From LMUY01 sp965198895 (lineage in GTDB: Bacteria > Pseudomonadota > Alphaproteobacteria > Acetobacterales > Acetobacteraceae): DNA of 64,000 nt. The translations under genes were made by a program, and so were the position numbers. A model generated the notes under the pieces. It saw nothing but the letters and a program-made list of their open reading frames with translations, was not told the origin of the DNA and ran no database searches. Shown piece by piece: positions 33,914 through 42,782 of this stretch (position 1 is its first letter; every line of letters begins with the position of its first letter). The DNA lies in NCBI GenBank assembly GCA_965198895.1, contig OZ240676.1, positions 2,976,001 to 3,040,000 on the forward strand, read 5' to 3'.

Positions 33914-35038
33914 TCACCGCCCGAGAACTTCGATGTTGTGCTCGCCCAGGGTCGGCGCGCGGCGTTCGGACAACGGGCGCTCGTGGTCGAAGGAGATCGG
34001 CAGGCCGACCATCGTCAATCCGGTGTCGGGGAAAGTCTGCAGTAGGTCGACCGCCTGCAATTGCTCGCTGCGGGCGAGTTCGCCGATGTCGTTGACCGGG
34101 GCGACCGGGACGCCCGCGGCCTCGAAGGCGGCCAGCCACTCCGCCCGGGTGCGGGTCCGGAGCACGGACGCGATCATTCCCACCAGCTCCGGGCGGTAGG
34201 CGTTGCGCTGCGGCCCGGTGGCGAAGCGGGGGTCGGTGGCCCACTCGGGGTGGCCCAAGACGGCGGCGCAGCGGGCCCATAGGCGGTCGTTGCCGGCGGC
34301 GATGACGAATGGGGCGTCGGCGGTGTCAAAGGCCTGATATGGCGTGATCACGTTGGAGGCCGTCCCGTGGCGCTGCGGCACGACGCCGCTGGCCAGGTAG
34401 CCGTTCAGTTGCTGCTCCACCCAGAACGTCGCCGTCTCCAGCAGGGAGGTGTCGACCAGGCAGCCGCGTCCGGTGATGTCGCGGTGGCGCAGGGCGGCGA
34501 GCGCGCCGATGACGCAGAACAGCCCCGTCGCCTTGTCGTTGATCGAGGCGCCGCAGAAGGTGGGGGGCCCGTCCGGGCGGCCGGTGACCGACATCATGCC
34601 GCCGAACGCCTGCAGCAGCGGGTCGAAGCCCGGGTTCATGCGCAGCGGACCCTGGTAGCCGAACGCCCAGATCGAGCAGTAGATCAGCCGCTTATGGGCA
34701 GCCAGCATCGCCTCGGGGCCGATGCCCATCGCGTCGACGACGCCGGGTCGCAGGTTTTGGATCAGGATGTCGGAGCTGGCAGCCAGGCGGTTCAGCTCGG
34801 CGACGTCCGCCGGGTTTTTGATGTCGAGCGTGACGGAGCGTTTGTTGCGGTTCTGACTATGGAAATAGAGCGATGTCTCGCCCTCGAACGGGGGGCCCCA
34901 GGCGCGTGCGTCGTCGCCACCGTCGGGCTTTTCAACTTTGATCACGTCGGCGCCCAGATCGGCTAGCACCACGCCCGCCATGGGGCCGGCGAGAGCTTGG
35001 CCGACCTCGATGACGCGGATGCCGGCGAGTGGCTTCAT
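33914..35038 (-). CDS. CaiB/BaiF-family (class III) CoA-transferase
   Basis: 374 residues. Family features are GIRVIEVGQALAGPMAGVVL (11-24), DLGADVIKVEKP, NRNKRSVTLDIKNP and catalytic Asp168 in GASINDKATG. It moves CoA between carboxylic acids; candidate substrates are 2-hydroxy or alpha-methyl acyl groups. No metabolic neighbour narrows this. It lies between two repeats and is probably monocistronic. Confidence 0.9.
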   Translation of the reverse strand: MKPLAGIRVIEVGQALAGPMAGVVLADLGADVIKVEKPDGGDDARAWGPPFEGETSLYFHSQNRNKRSVTLDIKNPADVAELNRLAASSDILIQNLRPGVVDAMGIGPEAMLAAHKRLIYCSIWAFGYQGPLRMNPGFDPLLQAFGGMMSVTGRPDGPPTFCGASINDKATGLFCVIGALAALRHRDITGRGCLVDTSLLETATFWVEQQLNGYLASGVVPQRHGTASNVITPYQAFDTADAPFVIAAGNDRLWARCAAVLGHPEWATDPRFATGPQRNAYRPELVGMIASVLRTRTRAEWLAAFEAAGVPVAPVNDIGELARSEQLQAVDLLQTFPDTGLTMVGLPISFDHERPLSERRAPTLGEHNIEVLGR

Positions 35039-35059
35039 GGCGCTATTCTCCCTGTTCTT

Positions 35060-35164
35060 CTCCCTCTCCCGCTGGCGGGAGAGGGCCGGGGTGAGGGCTA
35101 CTTCGCCACCGACCGGGGCGCGACACCCCTCACCCCGGCCCTCTCCCTCAAGGGGAGAGGGAGT
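35060..35164. repeat. Intact REP-like palindrome pair (head to head)
   Basis: Unit 1: TCCCTCTCCCGC-TGG-CGGGAGAGGG then CCGGGGTGAGGG (35061-35096). Unit 2, inverted: CCCCTCACCCCGGCCC then CTCTCCCTCAAGGGGAGAGG (35127-35160). Together they form a bipartite unit of about 105 nt between the CoA-transferase and smc. The smc stop codon follows within 2 nt of the last repeat base. It is the intact form of what the IS element split at 14254. Confidence 0.8.
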
Positions 35165-35165
35165 C

Positions 35166-38100
35166 TTATTCTGCGGCGACGCGCTGTTCTACCATCTCCG
35201 AGGCGCGGGCTAGATCCACCGATAGTAGCCGGGACACACCGCGTTCCTGCATCGTGACGCCATAAAGCCGGTCCATCCGCGCCATCGTCAAATGGTGGTG
35301 GGTGACGACCAGGAAGCGGGTGCCGGTCTCCTTCACCATCTCGCCCAGCAAGCTGCAGAACCGCTCCACGTTGGCGTCGTCCAGCGGGGCGTCCACCTCG
35401 TCCAGCACGCAGACCGGGGCGGGGTTGCAGCGGAACACGGCGAAGATCAGCGACAACGCCGTCAGCGCCTGCTCACCACCCGACAGCAGCGACAGCGTCG
35501 CCAGCTTCTTGCCCGGCGGTTGCGCGTAGATTTCCAGGCCGGCCTGCAACGGGTCCTCCGAGCCGACCAGCGCAAGATGGGCGCGCCCGCCGCCGAACAT
35601 GCGGGCGAACAGCTGCTGGAAATGTGCGTCCACCTCGGTGAAGACCTTGGTCAGGCGCTCGCGACCCTCACGGTTGATATGGCCGATCGAGCCGCGCAGC
35701 TTGGCGATGGCGGTGTCCAACTCGGCCTTCTCGCCCGCGATGCCGGCGACGCGCGCCTCCATCTCCTCCGCCTCGATGGCGGCGCGCAGGTTGACCGGGC
35801 CCATCTCCTCACGCTCGCGGGCCAGACGCTCCATGCGGCGGCGCGCCTTGTCCTCCGCCTCGGGCGACACGTCGGCCGGTGGAGGCGGCAGGTTGGGCGT
35901 GGCGCCGAGCTTCTCCAGAATGCGTTCGGCCACCGTCCCCCAGGCATGATCGGCCTGTGAGGCAAAAGCTTCGGCGCGGACCACGTTCTCCCGTGCGGTC
36001 TGCTGCGACGTTTCGGCGGTGCGCGCGGCGGCAGCGGCCTTGGCCTCGGCGGCAACCGCTGCCTCCAGCGCGGCGGCGGCCCGGCGGTGTTCGGTCTCGG
36101 CGGCCTGCAGCAACTCCGTGGCTTCCGCAGCCTGGGCGGCGACGGCGGCCGGGCCTTCCTGCAGCCGGACCTGCTCCGCCTCGGCCTCGGCAGCACGCGC
36201 GCGTAAATCGGCGACCCGGCTGCCGGCGTCGGCGGCGCGGCTGGACCAATTGGCGGCTTCGGCTGAGATGGCACCGAGCCGGGCGGTTCGCGCCGCAGCG
36301 TCTCGGGTCAGGTCGCGAAGGCTCGCCCCGGCGGTCGCCTCGCGTGCCCGGGCGGTGGATAAAGCGGCGCGGCTGCGCTCCACCGACTGGCGCAGCATCG
36401 TCAAGTCGGGCAGCGCCGCGCGCTCCGCCTGCACCGCGGCCAGGGCGGCATCGGCCTCGGCGGCTTCGGGGGCGAGGCGGCCCAGTTGCTCGTCCAGCGC
36501 GGTGAGCTTGGCGCGGGCGGTGTCGGCCTGGGCCGCAATGCGGGCGCTGTCGGTGCGCGCACGCTCCCAAAGCTGCTCGGCCTCGCGCCGCGCGGTACGG
36601 GCGGCAGTATCGGCGGCGGCGGCTTGGCGGTCCGCCTGGTCGGCTTGCTGCCGGGCCGCGCTGGAGGCAGCGGCTGCCGCTTTGGCCTCGGTCAATTGCG
36701 CGCGCAGCCCATTCAGGCGGTTGCGCTGTTGCAGCCGGACGGCGGCGGCGGTGCGGGTGCCGGAGCGGATCGTGTAGCCATCCCAGCGCCAAACGGCCCC
36801 GGCGCGCGACACCAGCGTTTGCCCGGCGGACAGGCTGGCATGCTTGGCGTCACCCTCCGCATCGGTTTCCACCAGCCCGATCCCGGCCAGCGCGCGGGCC
36901 AAGGCTGCCGGGCCGGTAACCAACTCCGCCAGCAGCGGCGCCGGCAGCGGCGAGGGCGGCAGATCCGGCAGCGCGCGCCAGTGCCGCGGCGCCCCCGGGT
37001 CGGCGGCGGCGCTGAGTTCTTCCCCCAGTACCGCGCCCAGGGCGGCTTCCAGCCCCGGCGGCACGGTCAGCGCATCCACCATCGGCGGCCAGCGTTCGCC
37101 ATCCTTTACCGCCAGCACCTCGGCCAGCGCACCCGTCTCGGCCGACAGCTTGGCGAGCGCAGCGGAGGCGGCGCTATCCCGTTGCCGCGCCTGGTTCGCC
37201 TGTTCCGCCGCGGCAGCGCGGGCGCGTTCGGCAGCGTCCTGCGCCTGCCGCGCCTGCCTGGCTTGTTCCTCCGTACGGGTGGCGAGGGCGGCCGCTTCCG
37301 CGACCCGGCTGGAATCCACCTGTGCTGCGGCGGCGCGGTCGTGCTCGCCGCGCAGCTGCGCCATCTGGCCGGCCAGCCGCTTCGCCCGCGCCTCTGCTTG
37401 CGCCAGCGCCTGGCCGAGCGCCTGGCTGGTGGCGGTCAACTCGGCGGCACGCTCGGTGGCGGCATTGGCGGCGGCTTCGGCCTCGCGCACGGCGTCGCGG
37501 GCGAGGACCATTTCGGTCTCGGTCGCCGCGATCCGCGCGGGCGAGCCGGCATCCGCCTCGCGCAGTTTCGCGTCCTCGGTGGCCAGGCGTTGCGTGGCCG
37601 CGTCGCCGTCGGCCTTGACCTGTTCGGCGTGCTTCAGGTCGCGCGCGACCTGGGTGTGCCGGGCGGTGGCCGCGGACAGCGCGTCCCGGGCCCGGGCGAC
37701 CTCGGCCGCAATCTGCTCGCGCACCACGCGGTGGCGTTCCAGGGCGGTGCGCGCGGTACCTTCGACGACCCGCAACGGGGGGATGGCCTCCGCCGCTTCC
37801 TTCGCCTGCGCCGCCGTCGCGGCTGCCGCTTCGGACGTCGCGATGACGGCCGTGCGCGCCGCCTCCAGATTTGCCACCGCCTCGGCCCGCGCCTTTTCCG
37901 CACGGGCGCGGGCGATCGACAGGAGTTCGGCCTCCGCCTCCTTCACCGTGGTGGAGAGGGTGCGCCACCGATTAGCCTGCCGGACCTGCTTCTGCAGCCC
38001 TGCCAATTGGCTATCGAGCTGGGCGCGCAGATCGTCCGCGCGCTCCAGATTGGCCTCCGCCGCGCGCAATTTCAGCTCGGCCTCGTGCCGCCTGGCGTGC

Positions 38101-38624
38101 AGCCCGGTGATGCCGGCCGCTTCCTCCAGCACCGAGCGCCGTTCGTCGGGCTTGGCGTTGATGATGGTGCCGACCCGGCCCTGGCTCACCATGGCCGACG
38201 ACCGCGCGCCGCTCGCCAGGTCGGCGAACAGGGTTTGCACGTCGCGCGCCCGCACCTCCTTGCCGTTGAGGCGGAACGCGCTGCCGGCGCCGCGCTCGAT
38301 CTTGCGGCTGATCTGCAGTTCCGGCGCGTCGTGGAACGGCGGCGGCGCGCTGCCGGCGGCGTCCTCCAGGGTCAGCACCACCTCGCACAGGTTACGGCTG
38401 GGCCGCCCGGCGGTGCCGGCGAAGATCACGTCGTCCATCTCGCCGCCGCGGAGGGAGCGGGCGCTGGTCTCGCCCATCGCCCAGCGCAGGGCCTCCACCA
38501 CGTTGGACTTGCCGCAGCCGTTGGGGCCGACGACGCCCGTCAGCCCGGGCAGGATCTCCACCGTTTGCGTCTCGGCGAAGCTCTTGAACCCGGCGATCTT
38601 GAGCCGGCTGAAGCTGACGGGCAA
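35166..38624 (-). CDS. smc: Chromosome segregation ATPase SMC
   Basis: 1152 residues. Walker A is GPNGCGKSN (33-41). Two very long Ala/Arg/Glu-rich coiled coils flank a hinge (around GERWPPMVDALTVPPGLEAALGAVLGEE). The C-lobe has the signature LSLLSGGEQALTAL and Walker B VCVLDEVDAPLDDANVERF. It forms the condensin ring that compacts and separates chromosomes. The start is TTG at 38624, 5 nt after the dsbA stop; no ATG or GTG fits before MPVSFSRLKI. scpA and scpB are elsewhere. Confidence 0.95.
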   Translation of the reverse strand: MPVSFSRLKIAGFKSFAETQTVEILPGLTGVVGPNGCGKSNVVEALRWAMGETSARSLRGGEMDDVIFAGTAGRPSRNLCEVVLTLEDAAGSAPPPFHDAPELQISRKIERGAGSAFRLNGKEVRARDVQTLFADLASGARSSAMVSQGRVGTIINAKPDERRSVLEEAAGITGLHARRHEAELKLRAAEANLERADDLRAQLDSQLAGLQKQVRQANRWRTLSTTVKEAEAELLSIARARAEKARAEAVANLEAARTAVIATSEAAAATAAQAKEAAEAIPPLRVVEGTARTALERHRVVREQIAAEVARARDALSAATARHTQVARDLKHAEQVKADGDAATQRLATEDAKLREADAGSPARIAATETEMVLARDAVREAEAAANAATERAAELTATSQALGQALAQAEARAKRLAGQMAQLRGEHDRAAAAQVDSSRVAEAAALATRTEEQARQARQAQDAAERARAAAAEQANQARQRDSAASAALAKLSAETGALAEVLAVKDGERWPPMVDALTVPPGLEAALGAVLGEELSAAADPGAPRHWRALPDLPPSPLPAPLLAELVTGPAALARALAGIGLVETDAEGDAKHASLSAGQTLVSRAGAVWRWDGYTIRSGTRTAAAVRLQQRNRLNGLRAQLTEAKAAAAASSAARQQADQADRQAAAADTAARTARREAEQLWERARTDSARIAAQADTARAKLTALDEQLGRLAPEAAEADAALAAVQAERAALPDLTMLRQSVERSRAALSTARAREATAGASLRDLTRDAAARTARLGAISAEAANWSSRAADAGSRVADLRARAAEAEAEQVRLQEGPAAVAAQAAEATELLQAAETEHRRAAAALEAAVAAEAKAAAAARTAETSQQTARENVVRAEAFASQADHAWGTVAERILEKLGATPNLPPPPADVSPEAEDKARRRMERLAREREEMGPVNLRAAIEAEEMEARVAGIAGEKAELDTAIAKLRGSIGHINREGRERLTKVFTEVDAHFQQLFARMFGGGRAHLALVGSEDPLQAGLEIYAQPPGKKLATLSLLSGGEQALTALSLIFAVFRCNPAPVCVLDEVDAPLDDANVERFCSLLGEMVKETGTRFLVVTHHHLTMARMDRLYGVTMQERGVSRLLSVDLARASEMVEQRVAAE

Positions 38625-38629
38625 ACGCC

Positions 38630-39232
38630 TTACCCCGCGGCGGCGGCGACGTAGCTGGCGATCGCCTCGTAAGGCTGCTCGCCGGCATGCGGCTTTTCGT
38701 TCACGACGAAGGTGGGGGTGCTGTCGACCTTGTATTTGTCCACGCCGCTCTGCTGCTCGGCCAGGATGGCGTTTTTCAGCCCCTGGTCGGCGATGGTGGC
38801 GTCGAAGGTGGCGCGCGGCATGCCGGCGAGGGCGGCGCGCTTGAAGAGCTCCTCGTTGGTGTTCACGTCGCGCGCGAACGCCCAGCGGTCCTGCGTCGCC
38901 AGCAGGTTAGTGACGAACGCCTCGTATCGCGACGCCGGCAGGGCGCGGGCCACCATGGCAGCGGTCAGCGCAACCTGGTCGAGCGGGAAGTCGCGGTAGA
39001 TGTAGCGCATCTTGCCGGTGTCGATCAGCTTGGCCTTGACCTCCGGGAACACCTCTTTGCTCCAGGCGGCGCAATGGGTGCAGGTCAGCGAGAACCATTC
39101 CTGCATCGTCACCGGCGCCTTGTCATCGCCGAGCGTGCGGTCCGCCATGCGCGGATCGGCGTCGGCTGCCAAAGCGGGTGCGGCCACGAGGGTGGCTGTG
39201 GCGGCGAGAAGGGTGCGGCGGGACAGGTGCAT
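38630..39232 (-). CDS. DsbA-family periplasmic thiol-disulfide protein
   Basis: 200 residues. A Tat-like signal with SRRTLLAATATLVAAPALAA precedes a thioredoxin fold with CxxC Cys51-Thr-His-Cys54 in FSLTCTHCAAW and the cis-Pro motif STPTF. It resembles DsbA/DsbG-like oxidoreductases of the Thioredoxin_4 type. It lies directly upstream of smc, probably co-transcribed. In many alphaproteobacteria the order mutY-dciA-dsbA-smc is kept; here other genes split it. Confidence 0.9.
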   Translation of the reverse strand: MHLSRRTLLAATATLVAAPALAADADPRMADRTLGDDKAPVTMQEWFSLTCTHCAAWSKEVFPEVKAKLIDTGKMRYIYRDFPLDQVALTAAMVARALPASRYEAFVTNLLATQDRWAFARDVNTNEELFKRAALAGMPRATFDATIADQGLKNAILAEQQSGVDKYKVDSTPTFVVNEKPHAGEQPYEAIASYVAAAAG

Positions 39233-39309
39233 AGGTGACCTCTTACAGGAGTGTGCCGAGTCGGAAGGCAGAGGGTGGACGGGGGTGTTTTAGCACAGGT
39301 GCCAGGGCG

Positions 39310-39667
39310 TCAGTCTGCGCGGGACAGCTCGGCAAGGACGACGTCGAGCAGGCCAGGCAATTCGTTCAGCACCGTCAAACGAAGCCGTGACATTTCCAGG
39401 CGGAAATACTCGTGGGAGACGATATCGCGCAGGCCGGCCCAACCGCGCCAGTCCAGTCCTGGGTGTCTTGCAAGCAGTTCGGGCGGAAGTGCTTTAACGG
39501 CCTCGCCAATCTCGGAGAGGGCGTTCTTGATTCGCACGGTAGGTTCGCCGGTCGTCCCTGGGCATCGCCGCGAAACCAGCCTCGTCCAGCCCAGCGACGA
39601 AGGTGGATGCATCGTCCGCAGCCGCTCGGATATCCTCCAATCGATGGCGGGTGGTGCGGCGGGTCAC
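39310..39667 (-). pseudogene. hepT: HepT-type RNase toxin, frameshifted
   Basis: The reading starts with the GTG that overlaps the mntA stop (GTGA): VTRRTTRHRLEDIRAAADDA, then STFVAGLDEAGFAAMPRDDRRTY. After this a +1 shift is needed to continue as VRIKNALSEIGEAVKALPPE and on through WAGLRDIVSHEYFRLEM. In the unshifted frame it runs into a stop about 15 codons later. The toxin active motif R-x4-H-x-Y (RDIVSHEY) survives in the second half. A single-base insertion near 39535-39550 explains it; a sequencing error is the alternative. Confidence 0.75.
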
Positions 39668-40014
39668 AGCACCCGGATCGCGTCCTGCTCTGCCATCTCA
39701 CGCACCGCGGGGAGCAGCGTACTGCGCTCGACCAGATCGGCCGGCGTGCCCAGCAGGTCCGACAACTCCGCCCGGAGCGAAGCCAGGGTGACGAGCGTGA
39801 CGATCGCGTCCGGGTCGAATTCAGCAAACAAGTCCACATCGCTGTCCTGGCGAGCCTCACCGCGGGCGACTGAGCCGAACAACCAAAGCTTGCTCACCCC
39901 GCGCGCCTTCAGGCGGACCGTGCAACCCCGCAAGGTTGCAGCGATCGTCTCGGCGGTCGCAGCAGATGCGCCGGCGGTGGCCAGATCTGTCCCGGAGGTG
40001 TCAGCGGACGCCAT
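39664..40014 (-). CDS. mntA: MntA-type nucleotidyltransferase antitoxin
   Basis: 116 residues with the minimal nucleotidyltransferase signature GS-x10-D-x-D: WLFGSVARGEARQDSDVDLF (Gly47, Ser48, Asp59, Asp61). MntA enzymes AMPylate the Tyr of HepT toxin to silence it. The frame is intact although the toxin downstream is broken. The operon order antitoxin then toxin with GTGA overlap matches known MntA/HepT pairs. The N-terminal 25 residues are Ala/Thr-rich and may not be translated; a later start is possible. Confidence 0.85.
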   Translation of the reverse strand: MASADTSGTDLATAGASAATAETIAATLRGCTVRLKARGVSKLWLFGSVARGEARQDSDVDLFAEFDPDAIVTLVTLASLRAELSDLLGTPADLVERSTLLPAVREMAEQDAIRVL

Positions 40015-40064
40015 GCAGGCTTATTAGCACGGGCTGCCCTTTGCGTCGCGCCGTTTGAGCCACT

Positions 40065-41087
40065 TCACCCCGCGTCGTCATGCTCCGGTCCGGGCATGTC
40101 CGGGTGCTCCATCGCGTTGGCCTTCGCCGGGTCAGATGGGATAGCTCCCGGGTCGGATGAGTCCACCACCACCAGCACGGAGCCGGCGAGCGGGCTCGGG
40201 CTGATCCCCTTGGGCAACAGCGCGGCGAAGCGGCGGTCGCTCTGCGCGGCCTCCTGCAGCTTGGCGTCGATCAGGCCGTGCTGGTCCAGGAAGCTGTTGA
40301 ACCGGGTCGGGATGCGGATGCAGCCCTCCGAATCCCAGTGGCCGAGCCGTAGCTCCAGATTGGCCGGGTCGGTGGCGTGCATCTCCATCCGGACGGCCAT
40401 CGGCACGTCTTTCTTGCGCCAGTCATCCGACATCTGCCAGCCGAAATCCCACACCCGCATGCCCTTGATGCCGATGCCGCGGATGTGGTTCTCGTTGTAG
40501 GTGCCGAGGGCGCGATAGCCCAGGATGCTCGTATCGTTCACGAACACGCCGACGGGGGTGCGGAAATGTTCCTTGCGGCCGGGCTTGCCGGTGCTGACAT
40601 GGACCGAGCCCAGTTCCTCCCACGGCTTGCCGGGGGACACCACCACGACCCACAGCCGCTGCACCGCGGGTGAGCGGTCTACCAGCAGGATCGTTTGCGG
40701 CGAGTCGATCGCGGTATGGGTGCGCGCCACCATCGCTTGCCCGGCCGAGAGGGCGGTGCGGGTCAGCGCCAGGTTCTCCGGCTGCAACACGCCCCCGAGT
40801 GATGCGTGCATTTGGGCCAGCAGCATGTCCCGCGCGACCCGGTCCGCGTTGCCGGTCAGGCGCGGCCGCTCGTCCGGTATCAGCGGGAGCGGCACGGAAA
40901 GCTGGGTCGAGACCGGGGTCGCGCGAGGGGGCAGGGTCGTGGGGGACGGTATCACGCTTGCCAGGCTGGATGGCGTGCCGGTGCGGATCATGCCGTCGGT
41001 GCCAGCAGAGAAGGCGTCCCGCCCACAGGCCGCCATGAGCAGACATAGTCCGGATGCCGCCAACACACGAGGAACACGACTGGCCAT
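40065..41087 (-). CDS. Lipoprotein L,D-transpeptidase family protein
   Basis: 340 residues. The lipoprotein signal has lipobox LMAAC (Cys21). The C-terminal half carries the YkuD domain: GSVHVSTGKPG, TPVGVF and the catalytic LGHWDSEGCIRIP (Ser-x-Gly-Cys). These enzymes form 3-3 cross-links in peptidoglycan or attach proteins to it. The central 70 residues are Pro/Thr-rich. It sits between the HepT/MntA remnant and dciA on the same strand. Confidence 0.85.
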   Translation of the reverse strand: MASRVPRVLAASGLCLLMAACGRDAFSAGTDGMIRTGTPSSLASVIPSPTTLPPRATPVSTQLSVPLPLIPDERPRLTGNADRVARDMLLAQMHASLGGVLQPENLALTRTALSAGQAMVARTHTAIDSPQTILLVDRSPAVQRLWVVVVSPGKPWEELGSVHVSTGKPGRKEHFRTPVGVFVNDTSILGYRALGTYNENHIRGIGIKGMRVWDFGWQMSDDWRKKDVPMAVRMEMHATDPANLELRLGHWDSEGCIRIPTRFNSFLDQHGLIDAKLQEAAQSDRRFAALLPKGISPSPLAGSVLVVVDSSDPGAIPSDPAKANAMEHPDMPGPEHDDAG

Positions 41088-41231
41088 AGATATTCACCCG
41101 ATCGCGCGGCACGGATGCCGGTGCCATTAACATGGCATCGCTGACCCGGCCCGACCACGCTTGGCGCCGGCGGCGATTCTGCATTGTCGCCATCTGTTGC
41201 CGTTTTGGCACAGTGTGGCGTTAACGAAGCA

Positions 41232-41693
41232 TCAGTCCCTTCGGGTGCGACTTCCGATGGCTTGCCCCAACCGTGCAAGCGCGTCGTTCAGCGGTCCCTC
41301 CGGCATGTCCGGGATCGCCGCGGGGGGTGGCGCACGCACCGACGCGGGCGTTGGCATGGCCGGCCCGGGAAGCGCCTCCTGCACGAACCGCAGGCGTTCG
41401 ACCACGACGCGGCCGGCATGGCCGTTGATGCGGGCGATCAGCTCGGTCGCCATGTGCTGCAGCTCCAGCGCGATCGGTCCGGAGCAGGCCATGGTGAGCG
41501 TCGTGCCGGTCAGCCGCCGGGGGATGGTGACGGCAGCGAGGGCGGGGCCGACGATCGCGGTCCAGTCGGCCAGGATCTGTGCGGCGGCGGGCGAGCGGCG
41601 GCGGAACGCCGGCCGGGTCAGCGCCGGGACGAGCGCGCCGACGGCCCGGGGGCCCCATACGTGCCGCTTGTCGCCTTCGTTCTCCGCCCCCAT
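41232..41693 (-). CDS. dciA: DciA-type (DUF721) helicase loader
   Basis: 153 residues. The N-terminal KH-like DUF721 region has LADWTAIVGPALAAVTIPRRL, TLTMACSGPIALELQHMATELIARIN and VVVERLRFVQ. The tail is Pro/Ala-rich and low complexity. DciA loads the replicative helicase DnaB in bacteria without DnaC. The ATG at 41693 and the mutY start on the other strand are only 9 bp apart. The open frame continues through mutY but is not used. Confidence 0.85.
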   Translation of the reverse strand: MGAENEGDKRHVWGPRAVGALVPALTRPAFRRRSPAAAQILADWTAIVGPALAAVTIPRRLTGTTLTMACSGPIALELQHMATELIARINGHAGRVVVERLRFVQEALPGPAMPTPASVRAPPPAAIPDMPEGPLNDALARLGQAIGSRTRRD

Positions 41694-41702
41694 ACCTCGC
41701 CC

Positions 41703-42782
41703 GTGCTCCTTGATCTGCCTTCGGCGGCCGGCCTGCTCGCCTGGTACGACCGCCACCGGCGCCGGCTGCCCTGGCGTTGCGAACCCGGCGAAGTGCCCGA
41801 TCCTTATCGCGTATGGCTGTCGGAGGTGATGCTCCAGCAGACCACGGTCACCGCCGTCATACCCTATTTCCTGCGTTTCCTGCAGCGTTTCCCCACCGTC
41901 CAGGCGCTGGCCGATGCGCCGGAGGGCGAGCTGATGGCCGCATGGGCCGGGCTCGGCTACTACGCCCGTGCCCGCAACCTGCATGCCTGCGCCAAACAAG
42001 TGGCCGCCGGTGGGTTTCCAAGCACGGTCGAGGGTCTGCGCGCGCTGCCTGGGATCGGCGCCTACACCGCCGTAGCCGTGGCTGCCATCGCGTTCGGGGT
42101 GCCCGGCGTGCCGATGGACGGCAATGTCGAGCGGGTGGTGGCACGGCTGTTCGCTATCACGACGCCGTTGCCGCCGGGCCGGGCCGCTATCGCGGCCGCC
42201 GCTGCACGCCTGGGCGAGGATCCGGACGCCCACGCCCGACCGTCCGATTTCGCGCAGGCGCTGTTCGACCTCGGCGCCACGGTCTGCACGCCAGCGGCTC
42301 CAGCCTGTGCGATCTGCCCGCTGATGGCGGCGTGCCAGGGCCGGACCCAGGGGATCGCCGCCGACTTGCCCAACAAGGCTGCGAAGAAGCCGCGCCCCCG
42401 GCGCCATGGCGCGCATTTCTGGCTGACCGACGCCGACGGCCGCGTGCTGCTGCGCCGCCGCCCCCCGCGCGGCCTGCTCGGCGGCATGACCGAGCTGCCC
42501 GGCACCGAGTGGCGCGCCGAACCCTGGACCGAGGCCGAGGCGATCGCCGCCGCCCCTGCCGCCGCCGTTTGGCGCCGCGCCGGGCGCGCGATGCACGGCT
42601 TCACTCATTTCGAGCTGGCGATCGACGTCTATGCCGCCGCAATCCCGACGATCGAGGCTCCCACTCTTAGCGCAGGGGGCTTCTTGCGCCCGGCTACCGC
42701 GCTCGACACCGAGGCGCTGCCCACGGTGATGCGCAAATGCGTCCGCGTGGCCCAGGATGCGGCCGAGGATGCGGTGCCATGA
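41703..42782 (+). CDS. mutY: A/G-specific adenine glycosylase
   Basis: 359 residues. Catalytic Glu is in LSEVMLQQT, catalytic Asp in VPMDGNVERVVARLF, with a helix-hairpin-helix LPGIGAYTAVAV. The [4Fe-4S] loop follows as CTPAAPACAICPLMAAC (C-x6-C-x2-C-x5-C), then a NUDIX-like C-terminal domain (FWLTDADGRVLLRRRPPRGL) that reads 8-oxoG. It removes A opposite 8-oxoG. The start is GTG (VLLDLPSAAGLLAWYDRHRR); no strong ribosome site is seen. The stop overlaps the next ATG (ATGA). Confidence 0.94.
   Translation: MLLDLPSAAGLLAWYDRHRRRLPWRCEPGEVPDPYRVWLSEVMLQQTTVTAVIPYFLRFLQRFPTVQALADAPEGELMAAWAGLGYYARARNLHACAKQVAAGGFPSTVEGLRALPGIGAYTAVAVAAIAFGVPGVPMDGNVERVVARLFAITTPLPPGRAAIAAAAARLGEDPDAHARPSDFAQALFDLGATVCTPAAPACAICPLMAACQGRTQGIAADLPNKAAKKPRPRRHGAHFWLTDADGRVLLRRRPPRGLLGGMTELPGTEWRAEPWTEAEAIAAAPAAAVWRRAGRAMHGFTHFELAIDVYAAAIPTIEAPTLSAGGFLRPATALDTEALPTVMRKCVRVAQDAAEDAVP

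Noticed and set aside
36486..38844. Long plus-strand open frames (722 and 666 aa) opposite smc
   Set aside because: They are antisense shadows of a perfectly conserved SMC protein, with low-complexity Gly/Ala/Arg content and no motifs.
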